Below, one piece after another: positions 41,359 to 49,442 of a DNA stretch of 64,000 nucleotides. Every line of letters starts with the position of its first letter. The first letter of the stretch is position 1. The stretch comes from Ramlibacter sp. (GTDB lineage Bacteria > Pseudomonadota > Gammaproteobacteria > Burkholderiales > Burkholderiaceae_C): NCBI GenBank assembly GCA_019635435.1, contig JAHBZM010000001.1:186001-250000 (forward strand). The letters run 5' to 3'. A model generated the notes under the pieces. The model had not been told where the DNA came from. It saw only the letters and a list, made by a program, of their open reading frames with translations, and made no database searches. A program made the translations under genes and the position numbers.

Positions 41359-42588
41359 ATGGCCCTGCTCCGCTGGCGCCCGCTGGGCATTCCGCTGTAC
41401 CTGCGCATCTGGCTGGCCGTGGTGGCGGCCGTGGTGGTGCTGACCCTGGTGCTGGGCTGGCTGTGGAGCATCAATGCCGATCCGCCCACCGCGCGCCAGA
41501 TCTTCCTGCGCGACGAGAACGGCCAGGTGCTGGGCGAGGCCAATGCGCCGCCGCTGCGCATCCCGGGCCGCGGCATCGAGTTCCAGGTGCCCATGGCCGA
41601 CGGCCGCGTGATGTTTGTGCACATCCCGCCGCGTCCGCGCCGGCCCGGCGAACCACCGCCGCCCCGGCCCTGGTTTGGCGGGCCGAGCGGCCTGCTCTGG
41701 GTCATGGGCATCGCGGCGCTGGCGGTGGCGATCGGCATCTGGCCCGTGGTGCGGCGCCTCACGCAGCGGCTCGAACGGCTGCGCGGCGGGGTCGAGCGCT
41801 GGGGCGCGGGCGACCTGTCCACGCGCGTGGACGAGTCCGGCAAGGACGAGGTGGCTGCGCTGGCGCGGCGCTTCAACCAGGCGGCCGAGCGCGTGGAAAC
41901 GCTGGTGAAGACCCACAAGTCGCTGCTGGCCAATGCCTCGCACGAGCTGCGTTCGCCGCTGGCGCGCATCCGCATGGGGCTGGAACTGATGGGCGAGTCA
42001 GGGCCCGGGCCGGCGGACGGCGCGACGCCGGCGGCCAAGCCGCCTTCGGCCTTTCGCGCCGAGATCTCGCGCAATGTGGCCGAGCTGGACCAGCTGATCG
42101 ACGAGATCCTGCTCGCAAGCCGGCTTGACGCGCGCGAGACCGAGCTGGGCACCATCGAGAGCGTGGACCTGACCGGCCTGGCGGCCGAAGAAGGCGCGCG
42201 CGCCGACGTGGAGCTTGACGTGGCCGAAGGCCTGCCCGAGATCACCATCGAGGGCGTGCCCCGCCTGCTGCGCCGGCTGATCCGCAACCTGCTGGAGAAC
42301 GCGCGCCGCTACAGCGGCGGTGAAGTCCACCTGAGCGTGACCCGCGAAGGCCACCAGGCGGTGCTGCGCGTGAGCGACCACGGCCCCGGCGTGCCCGAGA
42401 GTGAGCGCGAACGCATCTTCGAGCCCTTCTACCGCCTGCCCGGCGCCAGCGAACGCGAAGGCGGCGTGGGCCTGGGCCTGGCGCTGGTCAAGTCGATCAC
42501 GCAGCGCCACGGCGGCACGGTGCGCTGCGAGGACACCCCGGGCGGCGGCGCCAGCTTTGTGGTGACCTTGCCCTGCAACCAGATGTAA
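41359..42588 (+). CDS. Sensor histidine kinase (HAMP-HisKA-HATPase)
   Basis: 409 residues. Two membrane helices (residues ~12-35 and ~110-130) enclose a short, very Pro-rich periplasmic loop (IPPRPRRPGEPPPPRPWFGG). HAMP follows at ~130-185, then the H-box NASHELRSPLARIRM with the phospho-accepting His near residue 196. The ATPase domain has an N-box (LIRNLLENARRYS), G1 DHGPGVPESERERIFEPFYR and G2 GVGLGLALV. The periplasmic part is too small for a known sensor fold. Partner of the preceding regulator. Confidence 0.94.
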   Translation: MALLRWRPLGIPLYLRIWLAVVAAVVVLTLVLGWLWSINADPPTARQIFLRDENGQVLGEANAPPLRIPGRGIEFQVPMADGRVMFVHIPPRPRRPGEPPPPRPWFGGPSGLLWVMGIAALAVAIGIWPVVRRLTQRLERLRGGVERWGAGDLSTRVDESGKDEVAALARRFNQAAERVETLVKTHKSLLANASHELRSPLARIRMGLELMGESGPGPADGATPAAKPPSAFRAEISRNVAELDQLIDEILLASRLDARETELGTIESVDLTGLAAEEGARADVELDVAEGLPEITIEGVPRLLRRLIRNLLENARRYSGGEVHLSVTREGHQAVLRVSDHGPGVPESERERIFEPFYRLPGASEREGGVGLGLALVKSITQRHGGTVRCEDTPGGGASFVVTLPCNQM

Positions 42589-42853
42589 TGGCGTGTAAAA
42601 GAGTTCCGGAACGCTCGCCACGCACGGAAAAATTCACGAATATGCAGGTCAAGCGCACGCCAACGCGCGGTTTCCTCCCCCAATTGGAGGATGCGCCAAA
42701 CCGGGACAGCCTCTAAAGTTGATTCATCTGCTGTCACAGACATTCAAGGCAAGAACAACAACCCGCCTGATCGGTTTTTAAGTCTCCCAACGACGTCCTT
42801 CCAAGGACTTTTCACAGCCACCGCAAGGTGGCTGTTTTTTTTGTCCCTGCGCA
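42589..42853. ncRNA. Intergenic stretch ending in a terminator; possible small RNA
   Basis: 265 bp after the kinase gene with no credible ORF. It is AT-richer than its flanks, with ACAACAACCCGCC and a CGTCCTT/AAGGACTT hairpin at ~42793-42810 just before the strong terminator at 42814-42842. That two-hairpin arrangement, 200 bp beyond the kinase stop, fits either a long 3' UTR or an independent plus-strand sRNA. No confident promoter was found. Confidence 0.3.
42814..42842 (+). terminator. Rho-independent terminator
   Basis: ACAGCCACC, a GCAA loop, GGTGGCTGT and a run of eight T on the plus strand: a textbook intrinsic terminator for the two-component operon or a transcript starting after it. 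Confidence 0.9.
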
Positions 42854-43696
42854 TCACGCTCTCGCGCCGATGGCCCGCCTCAGCGCCTCAAGCGCTTCCG
42901 ACTGGCTCTGCTCCCGCGTCACGAGCCAGGTGGTCTGGCGGTCATGGGGCCGCCCCAGCCGGCGCACGCGGACGCCCGCCGTGTCGCAGCGCTGCAGCAC
43001 CGAACGCGGCACCACGCCACAGCCCATGCCGGCCGCCACCGAGGCCACCAGCGCGTGGTAGGAGCCGATCTCCACCGTCTGGGGCATGGGCCGCGCCTGC
43101 GCGCGGCTCCAGGCCAGCGCCACCTCGCGGTAGGCGCAGCCCGTGCTGAAGGTGACCAGGGTGTCCACCGGCGCCGCCTGGCGCGGCGTGATCATCACCA
43201 GCTCCTCGACAAACACCGCCTGCCACACGAGTCCGGCGCGCCCGGACGGCCCGGCCACAAAGACCGCGTCCAGCTCGCAGCGGGCCAGCGCGTCGAGCAG
43301 GGCGCCGGTGGTGCCGGTCTTCAGCGTGAGCTGCAGCTGCGGGCAGGCGCGACGCAACTCGACCAGCGGTTGCGCCAGCCGCACGGCGGCCGTGCTTTCC
43401 ATGGCGCCGATGCGCAGCACCGCGCCGGCCGACCCCGGCGACAGCTCGTGCCGCAGCCGCTCGATCTGGTCGACGATGCCCGCGCTGCGCTCGTGCAGGT
43501 GGCGCCCCTCGGGCGTGAGCACCAGCCGCTTGCCCTGGCGCTCGAACAGCCGGCAGCCCAGGCTGCGCTCCAGCCCGGCCAGGCGCGCCGAGATGCTGCT
43601 CTGCACGCGGTGCAGCTGGCGCGCGGCGGCGCCGACGCCGCCGCAGGCGACCACGGCACGGAAAGTCTGCAGATCGGTCACGTCCATGGGATTCAT
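42854..43696 (-). CDS. LysR-family transcriptional regulator
   Basis: 280 residues from MNPMDVTDLQTF (or 3 residues shorter at 43687). The wHTH is at residues ~5-65 (FRAVVACGGVGAAARQLHRV, SSISARLAGLERSLGCRLFER) and the co-inducer domain follows. It is divergent from the nitronate monooxygenase gene with 74 bp between starts, the usual layout for a LysR protein and its target. Effector unknown. Confidence 0.92.
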   Translation of the reverse strand: MNPMDVTDLQTFRAVVACGGVGAAARQLHRVQSSISARLAGLERSLGCRLFERQGKRLVLTPEGRHLHERSAGIVDQIERLRHELSPGSAGAVLRIGAMESTAAVRLAQPLVELRRACPQLQLTLKTGTTGALLDALARCELDAVFVAGPSGRAGLVWQAVFVEELVMITPRQAAPVDTLVTFSTGCAYREVALAWSRAQARPMPQTVEIGSYHALVASVAAGMGCGVVPRSVLQRCDTAGVRVRRLGRPHDRQTTWLVTREQSQSEALEALRRAIGARA

Positions 43697-43770
43697 CCAT
43701 CGTTGATTTCGATGGATGGTGCCACTTTTATTCGTTGGACGCAGCGACGCGGGCCCACCACAATGGCGGC

Positions 43771-44784
43771 ATGAACACTTCCACCCACAACCCGGCCGCC
43801 CCCCCATCGCGCTTCTGCGCGCGTTACCAGCTCAGCACACCGGTCGCGCTGGCCCCGATGGCGCTGGCCAGCGGCGGGGCCCTGGCCGCGGCCTGCGCCG
43901 AAGCGGGCGCGCTGGGCCTGGTGGGCGGTGGCTATGGCGACCTGGCCTGGACCGAGCGCGAATACACCCTGGCCCTGCGCGCGGCCGCAACCGGGCGCAT
44001 CGGCTGCGGCTTCATCACCTGGAAGCTGGACGAGGACGCCTCGGCGCTGGACTGGGTGCTACAGCACCGCCCGCGCGCCGTCATGCTGTCGTTTGGCGAC
44101 CCGCGCCCCTATGCGGCGCGCATTGCGGCGGCGGGCAGCGCACTGATCTGCCAGATCCAGCGGCTGGACCAGGTTGCGCAGGCGGTGGAGGCCGGGGCCG
44201 ACGTGATCGTGGCGCAGGGCGGCGAGGCCGGCGGCCACGGCATGGATGGGCTCAATGGCCGCGCCACCATGACGCTGGTGCCCGAGCTGGCCGACTGGCT
44301 GGCCCGCCAGGCGCCCGAGACGCTGCTGCTGGCGGCCGGCGGTGTTGCCGATGGCCGCACGCTGGCGGCCGCGCGCGTGCTGGGCGCCGATGGCGCGCTG
44401 GTGGGGTCGCGCCTGTGGGCCACCCAGGAGAGCCTGGCCCCCGCGGGCGCCAAGGCCCAGGCCGTGGCCATCAGTGGCGACGGCACGGCGCGCAGCGCGG
44501 TGTTTGATGTGCTGCGGCGCAAGAACTGGCCCGCGCCCTATGACTTCCGCGCCATCCGCAACCGCCTGCACCGCGAGTGGGAATCGCGCATTGGCGAACT
44601 GCGGGCCGCGCCCGAGGCGGCCCGCGCCGACTACGACGCGGGGGTGAAGGCCGGTGACTTTGACCGCGCCCACGCCACCGTAGGCGAGGCCGCGGGGCTG
44701 ATCGGCGACCTGCCGCCCGCGGCCGAGGTGATTGCACGAATGACTGAACAGGCACGCAAGGTGCTGGCCCGGACCTCTCTGTAA
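43771..44784 (+). CDS. Nitronate monooxygenase (2-nitropropane dioxygenase-like)
   Basis: 337 residues from MNTSTHNPAAPPSR. FMN-binding TIM barrel with VALAPMALASGGALAAACAEAG near residue 24, IVAQGGEAGGHG near residue 145 and a GGVADGRTLAAARVLGADGAL block near residue 200. The family oxidises alkyl nitronates such as propionate-3-nitronate. Class I enzymes have a catalytic His in the GGHxG motif, which is present here. Probably controlled by the divergent LysR. Confidence 0.9.
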   Translation: MNTSTHNPAAPPSRFCARYQLSTPVALAPMALASGGALAAACAEAGALGLVGGGYGDLAWTEREYTLALRAAATGRIGCGFITWKLDEDASALDWVLQHRPRAVMLSFGDPRPYAARIAAAGSALICQIQRLDQVAQAVEAGADVIVAQGGEAGGHGMDGLNGRATMTLVPELADWLARQAPETLLLAAGGVADGRTLAAARVLGADGALVGSRLWATQESLAPAGAKAQAVAISGDGTARSAVFDVLRRKNWPAPYDFRAIRNRLHREWESRIGELRAAPEAARADYDAGVKAGDFDRAHATVGEAAGLIGDLPPAAEVIARMTEQARKVLARTSL

Positions 44785-44825
44785 CCCTGATCAGGCGGCC
44801 GCCGCGGGATTGACAAGCCATTCAG

Positions 44826-44874
44826 GGCTGTAGTCCATGCCTGGCGGCCACGGACAGCTACAACTTTGATAGCA
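44826..44874 (-). repeat. ~50-bp repeat, copy 5, supplying the waaF stop codon
   Basis: On the minus strand GTGCTATCAAAGTTGTAGCT leads into GGACTACAGCC. The TAG within it is the stop codon of waaF and the preceding codons encode VLSKL. Confidence 0.75.
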
Positions 44875-45934
44875 CGATGGCGGGCGTGATGTCGTTCAGG
44901 CAGCGCGTGTGGCCCAGCGGGCACTCGCGCTCGAAGCACGGCGCGCAGTCCAGCGGCGGCTGGTAGGCCGCATCGTTCTTGAGCCACAGCACGGCGGCGC
45001 GGTCGTTGAGCGGCGGCGTGTGCAAGGGGCTGGACGAGCCAAACACCGCCACCTGCGCCACACCGAACGCCGCCGCCACATGCATCAGGCCCGAGTCGTT
45101 GCTCACCACATGCCGGGCCCCGGCGATGGCAGCCAGGGCCTGCATCAGCGTGGTCTTGCCGGCCAGGTTGGTGCAGTGCCCGGGCGCGGCGGCGGCGATC
45201 TCGTCGCACAGCGCCGCCTCCTTGCCCGAGCCCAGCAGCAGCACCGGAACGCCGAGCCCGCGCGCCACGGCCGCGAAATGGGCCGCGGGCCAGCGCTTGG
45301 CCGGACCAAACTCGGCGCCCGGGGCAAACACCGCATAGCCGCCGCGTTGCAGGCCCAGGGCCTGCAGCGTGGTGGCCACATCGGCGTCGGGCAGCTGGAG
45401 CGCGGGGCGGTCGGTGTCGATGCCGGCCTCGCCACTGAGCGCGGAATAAAAAGCCACCATGGGCGGCTTGTTCTTGGGGTTCCTGAGGCGATGGGTGAGC
45501 AGACCCACGCGGGTTTCGCCCATGTAGCCCACGCGGCGGGGAATGCCGGCCAGCAGTGGCAGCAGCGCGCTTTTCAGGGAATTGGGCAGCACGTAGGCGG
45601 TGCCAAACCGGCCCTCGATCTGGCGCGCCATCGCGCGCCGGGCCTTGAACTGCAGGCCGCCGTGCTGGAACGGGAATTCAATGACCTCGGCCACCTGCGG
45701 CATGGCCCGGTACACCGGCGCCACCCAGGGCAGCGCGCCCACCGTGAGCCGCTCGCCACGCGCCTGCAGGCGCCGCATCAGCGGCTCGGTCATCACCGCG
45801 TCCCCGATCCATTGGGGCGCGATGACCAACGACTCCCCCCCGAAGCGGCCTTCGGCCGCCTCCCCCCCAGGGGGGCGCCGCTGGCGGCCCGGCAAAGCCG
45901 GTTCCGCGGCGGCCTGGCCTGGGGTGTCAGGCAC
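44858..45934 (-). CDS. waaF: ADP-heptose:LPS heptosyltransferase II
   Basis: 358 residues from GTG at 45934; the conserved fold starts at residue ~36 (LVIAPQWIGDAVMTEPL), so a TTG at 45829 giving 323 residues is a good alternative. GT9 motifs are present: PGAEFGPAKRWPAAHFA near residue 210 and VSNDSGLMHVAAAFG near residue 290. It adds the second heptose to the LPS inner core at the cytoplasmic face. The N-terminal ~35 residues (GQAAAEPALPGRQRRPPGG-like) derive from a GC-rich repeat. The last five codons and stop lie in repeat copy 5. Confidence 0.92.
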   Translation of the reverse strand: MPDTPGQAAAEPALPGRQRRPPGGEAAEGRFGGESLVIAPQWIGDAVMTEPLMRRLQARGERLTVGALPWVAPVYRAMPQVAEVIEFPFQHGGLQFKARRAMARQIEGRFGTAYVLPNSLKSALLPLLAGIPRRVGYMGETRVGLLTHRLRNPKNKPPMVAFYSALSGEAGIDTDRPALQLPDADVATTLQALGLQRGGYAVFAPGAEFGPAKRWPAAHFAAVARGLGVPVLLLGSGKEAALCDEIAAAAPGHCTNLAGKTTLMQALAAIAGARHVVSNDSGLMHVAAAFGVAQVAVFGSSSPLHTPPLNDRAAVLWLKNDAAYQPPLDCAPCFERECPLGHTRCLNDITPAIVLSKL

Positions 45935-45936
45935 GC

Positions 45937-46158
45937 CTAATGCCCGGCGCCGAAGTGCTCACCGGCCTTGAGTGCGTACACCGTGCCGCAGTAGGGGCAC
46001 TTGGCGCTGCCGGTGCGGGCCACGTCGAGGTAGACCTTGGGGTGGGTGTTCCAGACCTTCATGTCGGCCTTGGGGCTGGGACAGAACACACCGCCCTGGG
46101 GGTTCAGGTCCTTGGCCAGCAATTCAACGGCGGCCACCGCGGGTTTGCTTGTGCTCAT
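45937..46158 (-). CDS. Zinc-finger domain protein (CHCC type)
   Basis: 73 residues. GGVFCPSPKADMKVWNTHPK then KCPYCGTVYALKAGEHFGAG near the C-terminus gives the C...H...CxxC zinc-binding set of the CHCC family, related to the NDUFS6-like fold. Such genes commonly lie beside ilvE and waaF in Burkholderiales. It starts 2 bp after the ilvE stop, so it is in that operon. Function unknown; a role in the respiratory or Fe-S context is only suspected. Confidence 0.9.
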   Translation of the reverse strand: MSTSKPAVAAVELLAKDLNPQGGVFCPSPKADMKVWNTHPKVYLDVARTGSAKCPYCGTVYALKAGEHFGAGH

Positions 46159-46160
46159 GA

Positions 46161-47099
46161 TCAGACTTTCGCCAGCCAGTGGGCGTACTTGGGGTTGCGG
46201 CCATTGACGATGTCGAAGAACGCGCTCTGGATTTTCTCGGTGATGGGGCCGCGCGAGCCGGCGCCCAGTTCGATGCGGTCGAGTTCGCGGATGGGCGTCA
46301 CTTCGGCGGCCGTGCCCGTGAAGAAGGCCTCGTCGCAGATGTAGACCTCGTCGCGCGTGATGCGCTTTTGCACGATCTCCAGGCCCAGGTCCCTGGCGAT
46401 GTGGAACACGGTGTTGCGGGTGATGCCGTTGAGCGCGCCGGCCGACAGGTCTGGCGTGTAGATCACGCCGTTCTTGATGACAAAGATGTTCTCGCCCGCG
46501 CCCTCGCTCACAAAGCCCGAGCTGTCCAGCAGCAGGGCTTCGTCGTAGCCGTCGTCCAGCGCTTCCATGTTGGCGAGGATGGAGTTGGTGTAGTTGCTCA
46601 CCGCCTTGGCCTGCGTCATGGTGATGTTGACGTGGTGGCGCGTGTAGCTGCTGGTCTTGACGCGGATGCCGCGCTTCAGGCCCTCTTCGCCCAGGTAAGC
46701 GCCCCAGGCCCAGGCCGCGACCATCAGGTGGATGGTGTTGCCCTTGGGGCTGACGCCCAGCTTTTGCGAGCCGATCCAGGTCAGCGGGCGCAGGTAGCAG
46801 CTTTCCAGCTTGTTCTCGCGCACCACGGCCTTTTGCGCCTCGTTCACTTCTTCCTTCGTGAACGGGATCTTCATGCGCAGGATCTTGGCGCTGTTGAACA
46901 GGCGCTCGGTGTGTTCCTCGAGCCGGAAGATCGCGGTGCCGCCGGCGGTGTTGTAGGCCCGCACGCCTTCGAACGCGCCGCAGCCGTAGTGCAGGGTGTG
47001 GGTCAGCACGTGGATCTTGGCATCGCGCCAGTCAACCATCTGGCCGTCCATCCAGATCTTGCCGTCACGGTCGGCCATCGAGGGGGCTACGGGGCTCAT
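46161..47099 (-). CDS. ilvE: Branched-chain amino acid aminotransferase
   Basis: 312 residues, class IV PLP fold. MTQAKAVSNYTNSILA near residue 155 holds the PLP lysine, followed by ALLLDSSGFVSEGAGENIFV and ITRNTVFHIARDLGLEIVQK. It carries out the last step of Leu, Ile and Val synthesis and the first step of their breakdown. DGKIWMDGQMVDWRDAKIHVLTHTLHYG is the standard start region (residues 11-38). First gene of an ilvE - zinc finger - waaF unit. Confidence 0.96.
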   Translation of the reverse strand: MSPVAPSMADRDGKIWMDGQMVDWRDAKIHVLTHTLHYGCGAFEGVRAYNTAGGTAIFRLEEHTERLFNSAKILRMKIPFTKEEVNEAQKAVVRENKLESCYLRPLTWIGSQKLGVSPKGNTIHLMVAAWAWGAYLGEEGLKRGIRVKTSSYTRHHVNITMTQAKAVSNYTNSILANMEALDDGYDEALLLDSSGFVSEGAGENIFVIKNGVIYTPDLSAGALNGITRNTVFHIARDLGLEIVQKRITRDEVYICDEAFFTGTAAEVTPIRELDRIELGAGSRGPITEKIQSAFFDIVNGRNPKYAHWLAKV

Positions 47100-47139
47100 G
47101 AGTGTCCTTTGGGGGTCTGGGTTCGCAAAACCTGCAATT

Positions 47140-47562
47140 TTACGGGGCCGGCGGTCCGGCTGCCGCGTCGTCGGCCGGGGGCCGCACCAGTTCCCATTTC
47201 ATCAGCTTGCCGTCAGCGAATTCGCAGGTCACATGCGACTGCGTGCCGTCGGTCCAGCGAAAGACCTCGGGCTGCCCGTCCTTGGGTGAGCGCAGCTCGC
47301 CCAGCGACCTGGTCATGGCGATCACATGCAGCAGGGTCACCCCGGGTTTGAGTTTTGCATTGAGCATGACCGCGCTGCCCACATGGCCCACGGGCTGGTT
47401 GGCCGCGCGCTTGAGGGCCTGCATCATGCGGTTGAAGTGCAGCAGCAGCCACATCACAATGCCGCCGGCCGCGGCCGCCACGCCCGGCCAGCCATAGGCC
47501 TGGTAGGCCGCCGCGACGATCACCACCCCGCCCACGGGCACAACAATTTTCTGGAAATTCAT
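47140..47562 (-). CDS. Hypothetical membrane protein
   Basis: 140 residues. One or two membrane helices at residues ~7-43 (VVPVGGVVIVAAAYQAYG, AAAAGGIVMWLLLHFNRMMQ) precede a cytoplasmic domain with GSAVMLNAKLKPGVTLLHVIAMTRSLGE and QSHVTCEFADGKLMKWELV. Similar small proteins sit near ilvE and radA in Comamonadaceae and are sometimes misannotated as glycerate kinase. I can give no function. Confidence 0.75.
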   Translation of the reverse strand: MNFQKIVVPVGGVVIVAAAYQAYGWPGVAAAAGGIVMWLLLHFNRMMQALKRAANQPVGHVGSAVMLNAKLKPGVTLLHVIAMTRSLGELRSPKDGQPEVFRWTDGTQSHVTCEFADGKLMKWELVRPPADDAAAGPPAP

Positions 47563-47591
47563 GGCCCGATTGTCTTACGGCGCGGCCCGGC

Positions 47592-48968
47592 TCAGCCCAG
47601 CCCGCGCACCACGTTCATGGCCTCGTCGATGCGGTCCACGGCATGGATGGTCAGGCCCTCGAATTCGCGGCTGCCCTTTTTGGGGGCGTTGGCCTTGGGC
47701 ACCACGGCCACGCTGAAGCCCAGCTTGGCGGCTTCCTTGAGCCGCTCCTGGCCGCGCGGCGCGGGCCGCACCTCGCCGGCCAGGCCCACTTCGCCAAAGG
47801 CCAGGAAGCCCTTGGGCAGCGGCTTGCCGCGCAGGCTTGAGGTAATGGCCAGCATCACGGCCAGATCGGCCGCGGGCTCGCTGATGCGCACCCCGCCCAC
47901 GGCGTTGACGAACACGTCCTGGTCCATGCAGGCCACGCCCGCGTGGCGGTGCAGCACGGCCAGCAGCATGGCCAGGCGGTCGCGGTCCAGGCCCACGCTA
48001 AGGCGGCGCGGGCTGGGGCCACCGCTGTCCACCAGCGCCTGGATTTCCACCAGCATCGGGCGCGTGCCCTCCAGCGTGACCAGCACGCAGCTGCCGGGCA
48101 CGGGCTCGCTGTGCTGGCTCAGGAAGATGGCACTGGGGTTGCTCACGCCCTTGAGGCCCTTTTCGGTCATGGCGAACACGCCAATCTCGTTGACGGCGCC
48201 AAACCGGTTCTTGATGGCGCGCACCAGGCGGAAGCTGCTGTGGGTGTCGCCCTCGAAATACAGCACCGTGTCCACCATGTGCTCCAGCACGCGCGGACCG
48301 GCCAGCGTGCCCTCCTTGGTGACATGGCCCACCAGCACCACCGCCGTGCCGCCCGACTTGGCGAACCGCGTGAGGTGGGCCGCGCACTCACGCACCTGCG
48401 CCACCGAACCCGGGGCGCTGGTGAGCTGCTCGGAATAAACCGTCTGGATTGAGTCGATCACGGCCACCGCGGGCTGGTTGGCCCCCAGCGTGGCCAGGAT
48501 TTTTTCAAGCTGGGTTTCGGCCAGCACCTTGACCTGGCTGTTGTCCAGCCCGAGCCGGCGCGAGCGCAGCGCCACCTGGGCGCCCGACTCCTCCCCCGTG
48601 ACATACAGCGTGGACACCCCGGCGCGCTGCAGTCCGTCCAGCGCCTGCAGCAGCAGCGTGGACTTGCCGATGCCCGGGTCGCCGCCGATCAGCACCACAC
48701 CGCCTTCGACGATGCCGCCGCCCAGCACGCGGTCCAGCTCGCCGATGGCCGTGGGCGTGCGGTCCACCTCGCTGGCTTCTATGTCGCCCAGCGCCGCCAC
48801 GGGCGCTGATTTGGCCAGCGAGGCAAAGCGGTTGCGGGCCGGCCCCGCGCTCTCGGCCACGGATTCGATCAGGGTGTTCCAGGCCTGGCAATGCGGGCAC
48901 TGGCCCATCCAGCGCGGCGCGGTGCCACCGCATTCGGTGCAGGTGTAGACGGTTTTTTCTTTGGCCAT
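47592..48968 (-). CDS. radA: DNA repair protein RadA
   Basis: 458 residues from MAKEKTVYTCTECG. N-terminal C4 zinc finger (CTECG...CPHC, residues 10-27), RecA-like core with Walker A GGDPGIGKSTLLLQ near residue 100, the RadA-specific KNRFGAVNE near residue 260 and a C-terminal Lon-protease-like domain without protease function. It is a hexameric branch-migration helicase in homologous recombination. The longer upstream open frame is not family sequence. Confidence 0.96.
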   Translation of the reverse strand: MAKEKTVYTCTECGGTAPRWMGQCPHCQAWNTLIESVAESAGPARNRFASLAKSAPVAALGDIEASEVDRTPTAIGELDRVLGGGIVEGGVVLIGGDPGIGKSTLLLQALDGLQRAGVSTLYVTGEESGAQVALRSRRLGLDNSQVKVLAETQLEKILATLGANQPAVAVIDSIQTVYSEQLTSAPGSVAQVRECAAHLTRFAKSGGTAVVLVGHVTKEGTLAGPRVLEHMVDTVLYFEGDTHSSFRLVRAIKNRFGAVNEIGVFAMTEKGLKGVSNPSAIFLSQHSEPVPGSCVLVTLEGTRPMLVEIQALVDSGGPSPRRLSVGLDRDRLAMLLAVLHRHAGVACMDQDVFVNAVGGVRISEPAADLAVMLAITSSLRGKPLPKGFLAFGEVGLAGEVRPAPRGQERLKEAAKLGFSVAVVPKANAPKKGSREFEGLTIHAVDRIDEAMNVVRGLG

Positions 48969-48978
48969 GCGGCCGAGT

Positions 48979-49350
48979 TTAGGGGGCGGCCGGCGCGAAC
49001 ACCCGCAGGCGGTGACCGTCCGGGTCCAGCGCGACGAAGGTGTAGCCAAAGTCCAGCCGCACCGGCGCCTGCAGGATGGGCAGGCCGCGGGCCAGCCAGT
49101 CGGCGTGGGTGCTGTCCACGCCGGCGTCGCTGTCCAGCGCCATGGCCACCTCGCCACTGCCGGCGGGCGCGGCGGCCCGGGGCTCGACCGTGTGGCGCGA
49201 CCACAGGCCCAGCATCACGCCGGAGGCCAGCGCGAACATGGCAAAGGTGGCGGAGGCTTCGACCGGCTCCTGGCCCAGCAACGCGCTGTAGAAACGCGCG
49301 CTGGCCAGCGGGTTGTCAACGTAGAGGATGAAGAAATTGGGATGGGACAT
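48979..49350 (-). CDS. VOC-family (glyoxalase/bleomycin resistance) protein
   Basis: 123 residues from MSHPNFFILYVDNPLASARF. Paired beta-alpha-beta-beta-beta units (FYSALLGQEPVEASATFAMF; then GYTFVALDPDGHRLRVFAP) define the VOC fold; DPDGHRLRVF carries the second-half metal-site region. Substrate unknown. An operator-like palindrome at 49424-49440 lies 74 bp upstream, identical in half-sites to one before the adjacent WYL regulator, so regulation by that protein is likely. Confidence 0.88.
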   Translation of the reverse strand: MSHPNFFILYVDNPLASARFYSALLGQEPVEASATFAMFALASGVMLGLWSRHTVEPRAAAPAGSGEVAMALDSDAGVDSTHADWLARGLPILQAPVRLDFGYTFVALDPDGHRLRVFAPAAP

Positions 49351-49423
49351 GAAAAGGCTCCTGGGTTGGGTGGGTTCCGGAGCGCGCTGATGGCCCCGGA
49401 TGCCGCTGATCCTAGGCCTCATG

Positions 49424-49440
49424 CTGCCAAATTGTGGCAG
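49424..49440. promoter_or_regulatory. Operator candidate CTGCCA-N5-TGGCAG (VOC gene)
   Basis: CTGCCA AATTG TGGCAG, a perfect 6-bp dyad with a 5-bp spacer, 74 bp before the VOC start. The same half-sites recur at 50168-50184. Confidence 0.65.
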
Positions 49441-49442
49441 TA

